In this document: piece by piece, positions 46,893 through 56,421 of the stretch
How positions within the stretch are numbered: position 1 is the first letter of the stretch
Layout of the letters: every line of letters starts with the position of its first letter
DNA from: Flammeovirga pacifica
Lineage (GTDB): Bacteria > Bacteroidota > Bacteroidia > Cytophagales > Flammeovirgaceae
DNA: 64,000 nucleotides
Assembly (NCBI RefSeq): GCF_000807855.2
Contig: NZ_JRYR02000002.1
Span: forward strand, 1,393,429-1,457,428
Direction of reading: 5' to 3'
Translations under genes and position numbers: made by a program
Notes under the pieces: generated by a model
Database searches by the model: none
What the model saw: the letters and a program-made list of their open reading frames with translations, nothing else
What the model was told of the DNA's origin: nothing

Positions 46893-49319
46893 CTAATCCT
46901 TAGCTACAGCGATCTCTATCGACTTTTGTTTTACTCCTTTACCTTTCACTTTTAATATCGCTTTCCCTTCTATCTGTTTCGACTGTACTAATACCACTAA
47001 TTTCCCATTAAAAGTTTTCATTTTAGGAAGGTGAAATAGCTCTAAAGAGGTTGCGTCTCCGTTACACACGGCTTTAAAAGAACCTTGACCTTGGACATTA
47101 AATGTGAGAGGAATATTAGCATTAGGGCAAAGATTACCTTCTTTATCTACCACAGAAACTGTGACAAAACTTAAGTCTTCCCCATCTGCATTAATAGTTT
47201 TTCTATCTGCTTCTAATTTAAAATGATGTGGTTTTCCGGCTGTATGAACTTCCTTTTCTGCTACCTTATTTCCTGCATCGTCATAGGCCACGACTTTCAC
47301 TGTACCTGCTTGGTATTTTACATCCATCCATCGTAAACGATAACGATCTAATCGAGTATCTTTATCCTTAGTTCGTACTCCTTGACTCTTCCCGTTGATG
47401 AAGAGTTCTGCAGAATTATAGTTGGTGTAAACAAATACTGGGGTGGTTTCTCCTTCTCTACCTTCCCAATTCCAGTGAGGTAAAATATGTAACGTTTCTT
47501 CTGCTGTATTCCATCTACTTTTGTAAAGGTAAAAACGATCTTTAGGCATCCCTGCCAAGTCACAAATACCAAAATAAGAACTCCTTGATGGCCATTCTTC
47601 ATTATATGGAGAAGGTTCTCCCAAGTAATCAAAACCCGTCCAGACAAACTCCCCTAAAACCCAAGGTTTATCGTCTTGTAAAATAAAATCGTCTTCAGGA
47701 ATATTTGACCACGGACAAGCTTCATAATCATAAGAAGAACTTTGGAAATCATCGTACTTTTTCTTCTTAAATTCTTCTACAGGAAATTTATAAACTCCTC
47801 TAGAACTTACTGTTGAGGCGGTTTCAGATCCTAATACAAAACCTTGAGGGAATTTTTCAAAAGCTTCATCATAAAGATGTGTTCTATAATTTAATCCCGG
47901 TATATCTAAGATCGCCCCAAAACCACTTTCCATTACTGCTTTCACTTGGTCCATGCCCACCGTTACCGGGCGTGTTGGGTCTTCTTTATGAAAAATATCT
48001 TGTAACCATTTGGCTCTTTTTACTCCCACACTACCAAACTGATCTGGCACTTCATTCCCTGCACTCCACATAACGATAGAAGGATGATTTTTTAATCTTC
48101 TCACTAAATTTTCTATATCTTTTTGAGCCCAATCATCAAAAAATCTATGGTACCCATTGTCTACTTTTGGTTTCTTCCATTCGTCAAAACTTTCCGCAAT
48201 AACCATCAAACCAATCTCATCACATAGTTCCATTTGTTCAATAGAAGGCATATTATGTGCAGTTCTAATGGCATCAGCTCCCATCTCTTTCATAATTACC
48301 AACTGACGTTTTAGTGCTGCTCTATTAATAGCAATACCTATAGGTCCTAAATCATGATGTAAACAAACACCTTTAAATTTCCTTTGTTTACCATTCAATT
48401 CAAACCCTTTATCCGCAGTAAAACTAATTGTTCGAATACCAAATGTCTTTTCTATTTCATCCGTTACTTTTCCCTTTTGATAAGCTGTAATTTTTGTTTG
48501 ATATAAATAAGGGCTTTCAGGACTCCATAATTGAGGGTCTTTCACTTCCAAGATACTTTCAAATTGATTTCCATATTTAGTATTGGATGTTCCCTTCGCT
48601 ATTACCTCATTTTCATGATTTACTATTTCGAAAGTTACCTGATCTACATCCCCATTTACTTGAGAGTTAACGACTACTTTTGCTTGACGATCATCGACAA
48701 AAGGAGTAGTGATAGTTGTACCCCACTGTTCAAAGTTGGATTCATTTTTAGTGATGAGGGTTACATTTCTATATATACCTGCACCAGGGTACCATCTTGA
48801 GGATTTTGGCTCATTGTGTAAACGTACTGCCAATGTATTGTCTCCTTCTTGTAAGTAAGAAGTGATATCAAAATAGAAGTAAGCATAACCATAAGGATGC
48901 TCTCCTACTTTCTTACCATTTATAAAAACTTGCGCTTCACTCATTGCCCCATCAAATTGAAGCAAGTATTGTTTACTATCAAGATTTTCATCTATATGAA
49001 TTGTATTACGATACCACCCTGTGCCAATGTAAGGTAAGGCACCTGTTCTTCCCGATTTCTCTGTAGCTTTTTTTTCACCATCTTGAAAAATGGCTACTTT
49101 TTGAAGGTCATATTTTTTATCAAAAGGTCCTTTGATGGCCCAATCATGAGGTAAGCTAATTTGCTCCCATTGACTGTCATCAAAATTTTCATTTTTAAAT
49201 AACTGATCATCGTTTTTAATAAACTTCCATCCCTCTCTTAAAATAAGTTCTTCCCTTGATTGATTTTGAGAAAAAACATATAATGGAAATAAAATAAATA
49301 AATAGAATATTCTTTTCAT
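46893..49319 (-). CDS. GH2 family beta-galactosidase (DUF4982 type)
   Basis: This 808-residue secreted enzyme (signal peptide ending VFSQ) has the GH2 order. A sugar-binding jelly roll comes first (about 25-190, SLPHDWAIKGPFD, YIGTGWYRNTI), then an Ig-like domain, then a TIM barrel (about 300-600). Glu423 in VMWSAGNEVPDQ is the acid/base and Glu499 in VLGSETAST the likely nucleophile. GEFVWTGFDYLGEPSPY is the following conserved strand. A DUF4982 domain (about 620-685, VFVYTNYNSAELFINGK) and a C-terminal Big-type domain complete it. It reads away from the sulfatase gene at 49699. Beta-galactosidase activity is the most common in this subgroup; other beta-glycosidase activities are possible. 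Confidence 0.92.
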   Translation of the reverse strand: MKRIFYLFILFPLYVFSQNQSREELILREGWKFIKNDDQLFKNENFDDSQWEQISLPHDWAIKGPFDKKYDLQKVAIFQDGEKKATEKSGRTGALPYIGTGWYRNTIHIDENLDSKQYLLQFDGAMSEAQVFINGKKVGEHPYGYAYFYFDITSYLQEGDNTLAVRLHNEPKSSRWYPGAGIYRNVTLITKNESNFEQWGTTITTPFVDDRQAKVVVNSQVNGDVDQVTFEIVNHENEVIAKGTSNTKYGNQFESILEVKDPQLWSPESPYLYQTKITAYQKGKVTDEIEKTFGIRTISFTADKGFELNGKQRKFKGVCLHHDLGPIGIAINRAALKRQLVIMKEMGADAIRTAHNMPSIEQMELCDEIGLMVIAESFDEWKKPKVDNGYHRFFDDWAQKDIENLVRRLKNHPSIVMWSAGNEVPDQFGSVGVKRAKWLQDIFHKEDPTRPVTVGMDQVKAVMESGFGAILDIPGLNYRTHLYDEAFEKFPQGFVLGSETASTVSSRGVYKFPVEEFKKKKYDDFQSSSYDYEACPWSNIPEDDFILQDDKPWVLGEFVWTGFDYLGEPSPYNEEWPSRSSYFGICDLAGMPKDRFYLYKSRWNTAEETLHILPHWNWEGREGETTPVFVYTNYNSAELFINGKSQGVRTKDKDTRLDRYRLRWMDVKYQAGTVKVVAYDDAGNKVAEKEVHTAGKPHHFKLEADRKTINADGEDLSFVTVSVVDKEGNLCPNANIPLTFNVQGQGSFKAVCNGDATSLELFHLPKMKTFNGKLVVLVQSKQIEGKAILKVKGKGVKQKSIEIAVAKD

Positions 49320-49698
49320 TTTGAATGCTGTTAGTATATCTGTTCTAATTCAAATTTAATCATTCAGTTACAAATAATCTGACTTTATTTTTCATTCCTG
49401 AACTCTTGATTAGAATGTATCAACAATTGGTTCAATTAGATGTATCGTGCTCAATTATTGTTATTATTTACATGATAAGTGCCTTTATAAATTCCGTGGT
49501 TTGAATGTAAACCATAGTACTACTATGAAGAAGTGGAAAAACTCAACAAAGAGAATTCCCATTTGAAAACATCTGTTTTTAGGCTAAAAACAATAACTGT
49601 AATCCTCAATAGATCTATTTATGCTATTATTTGATGAATTTAAACACCTTGCAAGACTAATTTTAAACCATCTTTAATCATTATCAAAATAAGATGAA
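49320..49698. promoter_or_regulatory. divergent spacer of GH2 and sulfatase genes
   Basis: The last 30 bp carry TTTAATCATTATCAAA followed by GAAATGAAC at the start codon. This leader is repeated almost exactly before the next sulfatase at 51331, so the leader was duplicated with the gene. No clear promoter box was found in the rest. Confidence 0.5.
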
Positions 49699-51105
49699 AT
49701 GAACTTCAAATTAATAATTACACTTTCCTTTTTCATAGGGGGATGTTTCAATGTATTCGGTCAAAAAGAGCATCAAAAACCTAATTTTGTTCTAATTCTA
49801 GCAGATGATTTGGGTTATGCTGATGTGGGATTTAATGGGAGTAAACAGATCCACACTCCTCATATTGATCAACTAGCAAAACATGGTATTCAAATTTCTC
49901 AAGGGTATGTGTCTGCTCCTGTGTGTGGACCTTCAAGAGCTGGATTAATGACTGGGCGAAATCAAGTAAACTTTGGTTTTGATAATAACCCCATTGTCGA
50001 CCTTCCTCAATTTGATGAAAACTATATAGGTGTACCGGTAGAAGAAGTTACTATGGCAGACCGTTTGGCTGCTCTAGGTTATGTGAATGGTTTAGTAGGA
50101 AAATGGCACTTAGGAGAAGCCGATCATTTCCACCCTACCAAACGAGGATTTCATGAATTTTGGGGCTACAGAGGTGGGGGACATAATTATGTTCCTACAA
50201 AACCCAATGGAAAACCCTATCCAAATAATATTGAGAGTAATTATAAAACACCTCAACCCCTTACATATATTACAGATGACAAGGGAGATGAATGTGTTGA
50301 TTTTATCAAAAGACATAAAAATGATCCTTTCTTCTTATTTGCTTCTTTCAATGCTCCTCATGCTCCTATGCAAGCATTAGAGAAAGATTTAGCACTTTAT
50401 GAAAATATTGAAGACAAAAAGAGAAGAACTTATGCAGCAATGATTCATCGTTTTGATATCAATGTTGGAAGAATCATTAAAGAATTAAAAACACAAGGCC
50501 TTTATGAGAATACAGTCGTTGTTTTCTTAAGCGACAATGGAGGTCCATGTGATCATAATGCCTCAATTAATGCCCCATTAAATGGTCAAAAAGGTATTTT
50601 ATTAGAAGGTGGAATTCGTGTTCCTTTTATCATTTCTTATCCACAATATTTGAAAAAAGGTGTTTATAATCAACCGATTACATCACTTGATTTAACCCCT
50701 ACTTTTGTGGCTTTAGCAGGAGGTACTACTTCTAAAAAAGATAAATTGGATGGTGTAAACATCTATCCTTTCTTAACAAAAGAAGTCAAAGGTACTCCTC
50801 ATGAAACAATGATGTGGCGCTTTACTATTAGTGCTGGTATCAGAAAAGGAAATTGGAAACTGATTCGTCTTCCAGACCGATTACCAATGTTATTCAATTT
50901 AGATAAAGATCCTTCAGAATTAAATGATGTGGCAGATGAACACCGTGATATGGTGGTAGAAATGCTAAAACAATTGGGAGATTGGGACGTATCATGTCCT
51001 CAAATTTTATACATGGAAGGTAATCGTTGGAGAAGAGAACAAGTAAATTTATATGATGTTAACTATCAATTAGAGCAACCTGAATCTTCGAAAAAGAAAA
51101 TATAA
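49699..51105 (+). CDS. secreted sulfatase (S1 family), copy 1 of a tandem pair
   Basis: This 468-residue sulfatase has a signal peptide ending VFGQ. NFVLILADDLGYADVG gives the N-terminal metal ligands. C-G-P-S-R (Cys76, in SAPVCGPSRAGLMTGRNQ) is the formylglycine motif. GKWHLGE and VFLSDNGGPCDHN complete the active site. The protein at 51331 is a close paralogue, similar along its whole length, with only 225 bp between them and a shared leader. Sulfatases with this SAPVCGPSRAGLMTGR context are common in red-algal galactan loci, but subfamily and position specificity need a search. A hairpin follows the stop codon. Confidence 0.94.
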   Translation: MNFKLIITLSFFIGGCFNVFGQKEHQKPNFVLILADDLGYADVGFNGSKQIHTPHIDQLAKHGIQISQGYVSAPVCGPSRAGLMTGRNQVNFGFDNNPIVDLPQFDENYIGVPVEEVTMADRLAALGYVNGLVGKWHLGEADHFHPTKRGFHEFWGYRGGGHNYVPTKPNGKPYPNNIESNYKTPQPLTYITDDKGDECVDFIKRHKNDPFFLFASFNAPHAPMQALEKDLALYENIEDKKRRTYAAMIHRFDINVGRIIKELKTQGLYENTVVVFLSDNGGPCDHNASINAPLNGQKGILLEGGIRVPFIISYPQYLKKGVYNQPITSLDLTPTFVALAGGTTSKKDKLDGVNIYPFLTKEVKGTPHETMMWRFTISAGIRKGNWKLIRLPDRLPMLFNLDKDPSELNDVADEHRDMVVEMLKQLGDWDVSCPQILYMEGNRWRREQVNLYDVNYQLEQPESSKKKI

Positions 51106-51112
51106 AATAATG

Positions 51113-51147
51113 CAAGTGTTCTTTCTTCTGATGGAACACTTGTTATT
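51113..51147 (+). terminator. hairpin terminator between the two sulfatases
   Basis: CAAGTGTTC (51113-51121) pairs with GAACACTTG (51134-51142), with outer AATAA/TTATT pairing. It begins 8 bp after the stop. The T run is weak. Confidence 0.65.
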
Positions 51148-51330
51148 CATATTTATCTAAAAAATACTCAACTAACCTAACACATCAGAATTTATAGATA
51201 GAACTTGTTCTAAGAGTGCAATTAATATTATAAAATTTCTATTGTAATTTCTGTGCTAATTTAAGCCGATTTTTTCCCCTTTTATCCCATCTATTTTGGT
51301 AATATTTAATCATTATCAAACAAACTTGAA

Positions 51331-52740
51331 ATGAACAATCCACTTTTTATATCGCTCTTGATTTTTTTAGGAGTAACTTCTCCTATTTTTTCACAAAATA
51401 AAAGTGATCAACCGAACTTTGTTATCATCCTTGCCGACGATCTTGGCTATGCTGATGTAGGTTTTAATGGAAGTACACAGATCAAAACACCGCACATAGA
51501 TCAATTGGCAAACGAAGGAATTAAATTTACACAAGGGTATGTTTCTGCTCCTGTTTGTGGACCTTCTAGAGCTGGATTAATGACAGGACGAAACCAAGTT
51601 AATTTTGGTGTAGACAATAATATCACTGCTAATTTACCTCAGTTTGACGACAATTATGCAGGTGTTCCTGTAGAAGAAATTACGATAGCAGACCGATTAG
51701 CGAAATTAGGATACGTCAATGGAATTGTGGGGAAATGGCACTTAGGAGAAGCGGATCATTTTTTCCCAACGAAAAGAGGTTTCCATGAATTTTGGGGCTA
51801 CAGAGGTGGCGGTCATAATTACTTTCATCAAGACCCAGACGGTAAAAAATACAATCGTGCTTTAGAATCGAACTACAAAGAACCTCAACAAATCACTTAC
51901 CTAACGGATGATAAAGGGGATGAATGTGTAGATTTTATCAAAAGACATAAAGAAGAGTCTTTCTTTTTGTATGCGTCTTTCAATGCCCCACATGCACCAA
52001 TGCAAGCATTAGAGAAAGATTTAGCACTCTATGAAGATATTGAAGACGAAAAAAGAAGAACGTATGCTGCAATGATTCACCGTTTTGATATTAATGTAGG
52101 TAGAATTATCAATGAACTAAAAACACAAGGAGTGTATGAAAACACAGTGATTGTTTTCTTAAGTGATAATGGAGGTCCTTGTCATAGTAATGCGTCTTTA
52201 AATGCTCCGTTAAATGGACAAAAAGGCGTTTTATTAGAGGGCGGCATCCGTGTTCCTTTTGTGATTTCTTACCCCAATAAATTGCAACATGGTGAATATC
52301 ATCAACCTATTTCTTCTTTAGATCTCACACCCACTTTTGTGGCTTTAGCTGGAGGAAAAACAACCGAAAAAGACAAGTTAGATGGGGTGAATATCTACCC
52401 TTATATCACTAAAGAAATAAATGGAAACCCTCATGAAACAATGATGTGGCGTTTTACTATCAGTGCCGGTATCAGAAAAGGAAATTGGAAATTAATTCGC
52501 CTTCCAGACCGTTTACCAATGCTTTATAATATCGATAAAGATCCTTCAGAACTAAATGATGTAGCGGCAGAAAACCGTGATCTAGTGGTTTCTATGTTAA
52601 AAGAATTAGGCGATTGGGATGTTTCTTGTCCTCAACCTTTGTATTTGGAAGGTGCTCGATGGAGAAAGAAGCAAGTGGGATTGTATGATAAAAAATACAA
52701 ACTGACACAACCTGAATCATCAAACAAAAAAATGAAATAG
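51331..52740 (+). CDS. secreted sulfatase (S1 family), copy 2, head of the GH operon
   Basis: This 469-residue sulfatase has a signal peptide ending IFSQ and the maturation motif C-G-P-S-R at Cys76. It matches the 49699 protein nearly throughout, including GADHFxPTKRGFHEFWGYRG-type segments and the C-terminal RLPDRLPM block. Differences cluster around residues 165-185 (FHQDPDGKKYNRALES against VPTKPNGKPYPNNIES), in a region that could contact substrate. It opens a tight run of five genes with gaps of 3, 10, 5 and 1 bp, so it is expressed with GH43, GH2, esterase-GH95 and GH29. Confidence 0.95.
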   Translation: MNNPLFISLLIFLGVTSPIFSQNKSDQPNFVIILADDLGYADVGFNGSTQIKTPHIDQLANEGIKFTQGYVSAPVCGPSRAGLMTGRNQVNFGVDNNITANLPQFDDNYAGVPVEEITIADRLAKLGYVNGIVGKWHLGEADHFFPTKRGFHEFWGYRGGGHNYFHQDPDGKKYNRALESNYKEPQQITYLTDDKGDECVDFIKRHKEESFFLYASFNAPHAPMQALEKDLALYEDIEDEKRRTYAAMIHRFDINVGRIINELKTQGVYENTVIVFLSDNGGPCHSNASLNAPLNGQKGVLLEGGIRVPFVISYPNKLQHGEYHQPISSLDLTPTFVALAGGKTTEKDKLDGVNIYPYITKEINGNPHETMMWRFTISAGIRKGNWKLIRLPDRLPMLYNIDKDPSELNDVAAENRDLVVSMLKELGDWDVSCPQPLYLEGARWRKKQVGLYDKKYKLTQPESSNKKMK

Positions 52741-52743
52741 AAA

Positions 52744-53853
52744 ATGAGATATAGTTTAATTATAAGTTTGGTATTGCTTTTTTCTTGTCAAGAAAAAGTA
52801 TCAAAATTCACGCCTGGTGAGAAGTGGCTCGACAATAATGGGGTACATATTAATGCACATGGTGGAGGAATTCTTGATCATGAAAACACCTATTATTGGT
52901 TTGGTGAACATAAAGTTGATGGGAAAATAGGCAACACTTCGCAGGTAGGTGTTCATTGTTATTCTTCTAAAGATTTATACAATTGGACAGACGAAGGAAT
53001 TGCACTTTCTGTGAGTAATGATACTACTTCTTTACTAATCAAAGGTTGTGTTATTGAACGTCCAAAAGTGATTTATAATGCTAAAAGCAAGCAATTTGTG
53101 ATGTGGTTTCATCATGAACTAAAAGGACAAGGCTATAAAGCTGCTATGACGGGTGTTGCGGTAAGTGATCAGATCACAGGGCCTTATCAATACCTTAAAA
53201 GTGTAAACCCCAATAGTGGAATTTGGCCAATAGATTACCCTGATAGTTTAAAAACTAAAAATTACAATTTAGAGAGTATAAAAAAATGGTCTAAAGAATA
53301 TTTTAATGCCGCTGCTGAAGGTGTTTTTCTTCAGCGTGATCTTCAAAAAGGACAAATGGCAAGAGATATGACGCTCTATGTTGATGTTGATGGTAAGGCG
53401 TATCATATTTTTTCTTCTGAAGAAAATACTACTTTACATATCGCTGAATTAACGGATAATTACCAAGATTTTACAGGAAAATATACAAGAGCACTTGAAG
53501 GGCAATGTAACGAAGCTCCTGCAATCTTCAAAAAAGGAGAAAAATACTATATGATTACTTCTGGGCTGACGGGATGGAAACCAAATGCAGCAAGATCTGC
53601 TGTGGCTGATCATCCTCTTGGTCCTTGGACTTCTTTAGGAAATCCTTGTAGAGGAAGTGAGGGTGATAATAATACTACCTTTAAATCACAAAGTACTTAT
53701 GTTTTACCTTTAAAAGGAAAAGAAGATGAATTCATTTTTATGGCAGATCGTTGGACACCTGAAAATGCAATTGATGGTAGGTATATATGGCTTCCTATAG
53801 AATTTGAAGAAGATAAGCCTGTGATTAAATGGCAAAATGAATGGTACTTTTAG
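52744..53853 (+). CDS. GH43 exo-beta-1,3-galactanase-like lipoprotein (subfamily 24 type)
   Basis: This 369-residue five-bladed propeller glycosidase has a lipobox (LLFSC, Cys15). It follows the pattern of exo-beta-1,3-galactanases such as Pc1,3Gal43A: INAHGGGILDHENTYYWFGE, IERPKVIYN, FVMWFHHE, EAPAIFKKGEKYYMITSG, ADRWTPENAIDGRYIW. In that subgroup the usual aspartate base is missing. A Glu acts as acid (here Glu257 in CNEAPA), a second Glu (here Glu105 in IERPK) is conserved, and a Gln replaces the base (here Gln316 in KSQSTYVLPL). All three are present. The reaction would release galactose from a beta-1,3-galactan non-reducing end. It lies 3 bp after a sulfatase and 10 bp before a GH2, consistent with sequential removal of sulfate and galactose. 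Confidence 0.85.
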   Translation: MRYSLIISLVLLFSCQEKVSKFTPGEKWLDNNGVHINAHGGGILDHENTYYWFGEHKVDGKIGNTSQVGVHCYSSKDLYNWTDEGIALSVSNDTTSLLIKGCVIERPKVIYNAKSKQFVMWFHHELKGQGYKAAMTGVAVSDQITGPYQYLKSVNPNSGIWPIDYPDSLKTKNYNLESIKKWSKEYFNAAAEGVFLQRDLQKGQMARDMTLYVDVDGKAYHIFSSEENTTLHIAELTDNYQDFTGKYTRALEGQCNEAPAIFKKGEKYYMITSGLTGWKPNAARSAVADHPLGPWTSLGNPCRGSEGDNNTTFKSQSTYVLPLKGKEDEFIFMADRWTPENAIDGRYIWLPIEFEEDKPVIKWQNEWYF

Positions 53854-53863
53854 CTAAAATCAA

Positions 53864-56416
53864 ATGAAAAAAACTATAATAGCATTACTCTTTATAACTT
53901 CATTTTTCTCATGTTCTGTTGAAAAAGAAAATAGCGTAAGACAAAAAATAAACATTAATAGAGACTGGACTTTTACTTTTAGTGAGGAAAGTGATGACTT
54001 CTCTTCTTCTAAAAAAGAAGGAAAATGGGAAGGCGTGGGTATTCCGCATAGTTTTAGTATTCCTTATTTCAGATCAGAAAGTTTTTATGTTGGATACGGA
54101 TGGTATCAGAAGAATTTAGAAATTAATAAAGATTGGCTTGGTAAGGTGATCAAATTAGAATTTGATGGAGTGTTCCAAGTAGCAGAAGTATTTCTAAATG
54201 GCAAAAAAGTAGGTGAACATCATGGCGGATACACTAGTTTCCAAATCGATATATCAAATGCAGTGAAAGAAGGTGAGAACCTTTTGGCGGTGCGTGTGAA
54301 TAATATTTGGGATGCACAACTTGCTCCTAGAGCTGGAGAACATGTATTTAGTGGAGGTATCTATAGAGACGTTTACCTTAATATCACAGATAAATTATAT
54401 ATCGATTGGCATGGCGTGGCTATCACAACGCCTAATATAAGTACAGAGAAAAGTGATGTAAAAATCGCTACAACCATCAAAAATGAATCTTCTCAAAGCA
54501 AGACTTTTGAATTGGTGTCTCAATTAATTGATGCTGATGGTAATGTGATTTCAGAATTGAAAAATACTCAGACCATCGAAGGAAATAACACAGGGGAAAT
54601 TCATCAAGAAACCAAAGATATAGAGCAACCTCATTTATGGACTTTGGAAGATCCTTACCGTTACCATATTCAACAATCGGTGTATGAGGCTTCAAAATTA
54701 GTAGATCAAAAGACTACGAAATTTGGTTTTAGATGGTTTGAATGGACCGCGGATAAAGGGTTCTTTTTTAATGGAAAACACCTATTTTTAGAAGGCGTCA
54801 ATGTACATCAAGATCACGCAGGATGGGGAGATGCTGTGACAAAAGCAGGTATCTACAGAGATGTGAAATTGATGAAAGAAGCGGGTTTTAATATGGTTAG
54901 AGGGTCACATTATCCTCATCACCCGTATTTTACAGAAGCTTGTGATGAATTGGGAATTTTCTTTATTCCTGAAAATTGTGTGTGGGGTATTGGCGGTTTT
55001 ATTGATGAAGGCAATTGGAAATCGAGTACTTACCCAACCAAAGAAGAAGATTGGGAAGCCTATAATTTAAGTGCTGAAAAGACTCTAAAAGACTTGATTG
55101 CAAGTAACAGAAATAGTCCTTCAGTGATTGCTTGGAGTATGAGTAATGAGCCTTTCTTTACTTCTTCTAAAGTGATAGAACCCATGAAGAAATTACTGGT
55201 GGATTTAGTAGATGAAGCACACAAATTAGATCCGACTAGACCTGCTATGATTGGTGGAGCCCAACGTCAAAAAGTTGATGTATTGGGAGATATCGCTGGT
55301 TATAATGGTGATGGTGCTACGCTTTACAAAAATCCAGGATTTCCGAACATGGTGAGTGAATATGGATCTTGTGTAACAGACAGACCAGGTGATTATACTG
55401 CTTGTTGGGGTCACGTCACAGACGGTGAAAAACCAGAATGGAGAAGTGGTCATGCCATTTGGTGTGGTTTTGATCATGGTAGTATTGCGGGCAATATGGG
55501 CGAAATGGGTATTGTAGATTATGCTAGAATCCCTAAACGTTCATGGTATTGGTACCGTAATTATTTCAGAGGTATTGCCCCTCCAGAATGGCCAGAAAAA
55601 GGGACTCCTAAAGGATTGAAATTATTTGCAGATAAAACAACAATTAAAGGAACAGATGCCACCGATGATATACATCTTAATGTACAAGTATTGGATGAAA
55701 ATGGTGTTCATATCTCAAATAGTCCTGAAGTTACTTTAACCATTATCTCTGGTCCGGGTGAATTTCCAACGGGTAGAAGCATCACTTTTAAAGAAACAAC
55801 AAGAAATGATATTCAAATATTAGACGGTCATGCTGCCATAGAATTTAGAAGTTATGAAGGCGGAAAAACGATCATTGAAGCGACTTCTAAAGGTTTGAAA
55901 TCGGCACAAATTGAAATTACTACAGAAGGTCTTCCAAAATTTGAAGCAGGTGTAACTCCACTTGTCAAAAACAGACCTTATCAAGATTATAGATGGCAAA
56001 AAGCGATAGAAACGGGTACTTCTGTAAAAGTGTCGGATGCGCGCCCTACACGAACAAATTCAAAAGGTACAAAACCTGCTTCTTTAGCCAATGATGGGCA
56101 TAAATGGACAAAATGGGAAGCTGTTTTGGAAGATGGTGCCTTATGGTGGGAATTAGATATGGAAAACTTTTACACGATAGAAGAGGTCAATATTCTTTTT
56201 ACATCTAAAACTAAAGTGATAATAGAACTAACGTCTTCAGTGAATCAAAAAGACTGGATTCCTCTTGAAAGTGCTGTTTACAATACAAAAGAAACACCTT
56301 ACCTAGAGTGGAAAATAAAAGAAACGACTAAAGTAAGGTTCTTACGATTCACATTTAAACAAAAAGAAAAAACACTTTCGATTGGTGAAATTGAAGTGTT
56401 TGGTAATACAAACTAA
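53864..56416 (+). CDS. GH2 family glycoside hydrolase lipoprotein with C-terminal F5/8-type domain
   Basis: This 850-residue lipoprotein (lipobox SFFSC, Cys17) has the GH2 jelly roll (VGYGWYQKNLEI, VFLNGKKVGEHHGGYTSF), an Ig-like domain and a TIM barrel. Glu429 in VIAWSMSNEPFF is the acid/base and Glu499 in NMVSEYGS the likely nucleophile. GHAIWCGFDHGS occupies the place of the GEFVWTGFDY strand of other GH2 enzymes. A Big-type domain follows, then a discoidin/F5-8-type domain at about 715-850 (WWELDMENFYTIEEVNILF, VRFLRFTF) that may bind sugar. It is diverged from the other GH2 at 46893, so the substrate probably differs (galactoside, glucuronide or other). It is the third gene of the 51331-61081 operon. 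Confidence 0.9.
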   Translation: MKKTIIALLFITSFFSCSVEKENSVRQKININRDWTFTFSEESDDFSSSKKEGKWEGVGIPHSFSIPYFRSESFYVGYGWYQKNLEINKDWLGKVIKLEFDGVFQVAEVFLNGKKVGEHHGGYTSFQIDISNAVKEGENLLAVRVNNIWDAQLAPRAGEHVFSGGIYRDVYLNITDKLYIDWHGVAITTPNISTEKSDVKIATTIKNESSQSKTFELVSQLIDADGNVISELKNTQTIEGNNTGEIHQETKDIEQPHLWTLEDPYRYHIQQSVYEASKLVDQKTTKFGFRWFEWTADKGFFFNGKHLFLEGVNVHQDHAGWGDAVTKAGIYRDVKLMKEAGFNMVRGSHYPHHPYFTEACDELGIFFIPENCVWGIGGFIDEGNWKSSTYPTKEEDWEAYNLSAEKTLKDLIASNRNSPSVIAWSMSNEPFFTSSKVIEPMKKLLVDLVDEAHKLDPTRPAMIGGAQRQKVDVLGDIAGYNGDGATLYKNPGFPNMVSEYGSCVTDRPGDYTACWGHVTDGEKPEWRSGHAIWCGFDHGSIAGNMGEMGIVDYARIPKRSWYWYRNYFRGIAPPEWPEKGTPKGLKLFADKTTIKGTDATDDIHLNVQVLDENGVHISNSPEVTLTIISGPGEFPTGRSITFKETTRNDIQILDGHAAIEFRSYEGGKTIIEATSKGLKSAQIEITTEGLPKFEAGVTPLVKNRPYQDYRWQKAIETGTSVKVSDARPTRTNSKGTKPASLANDGHKWTKWEAVLEDGALWWELDMENFYTIEEVNILFTSKTKVIIELTSSVNQKDWIPLESAVYNTKETPYLEWKIKETTKVRFLRFTFKQKEKTLSIGEIEVFGNTN

Positions 56417-56421
56417 ATGAA

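Noticed and set aside
47641-47695. GEFVWTGFDY glutamate as the GH2 nucleophile
   Set aside because: In GH2 the nucleophile lies on the preceding strand (LCEYAHAMGN in LacZ). GSETAST here and VSEYGS in the 53864 protein fit that position; GEFVWTGFDY corresponds to the next strand.
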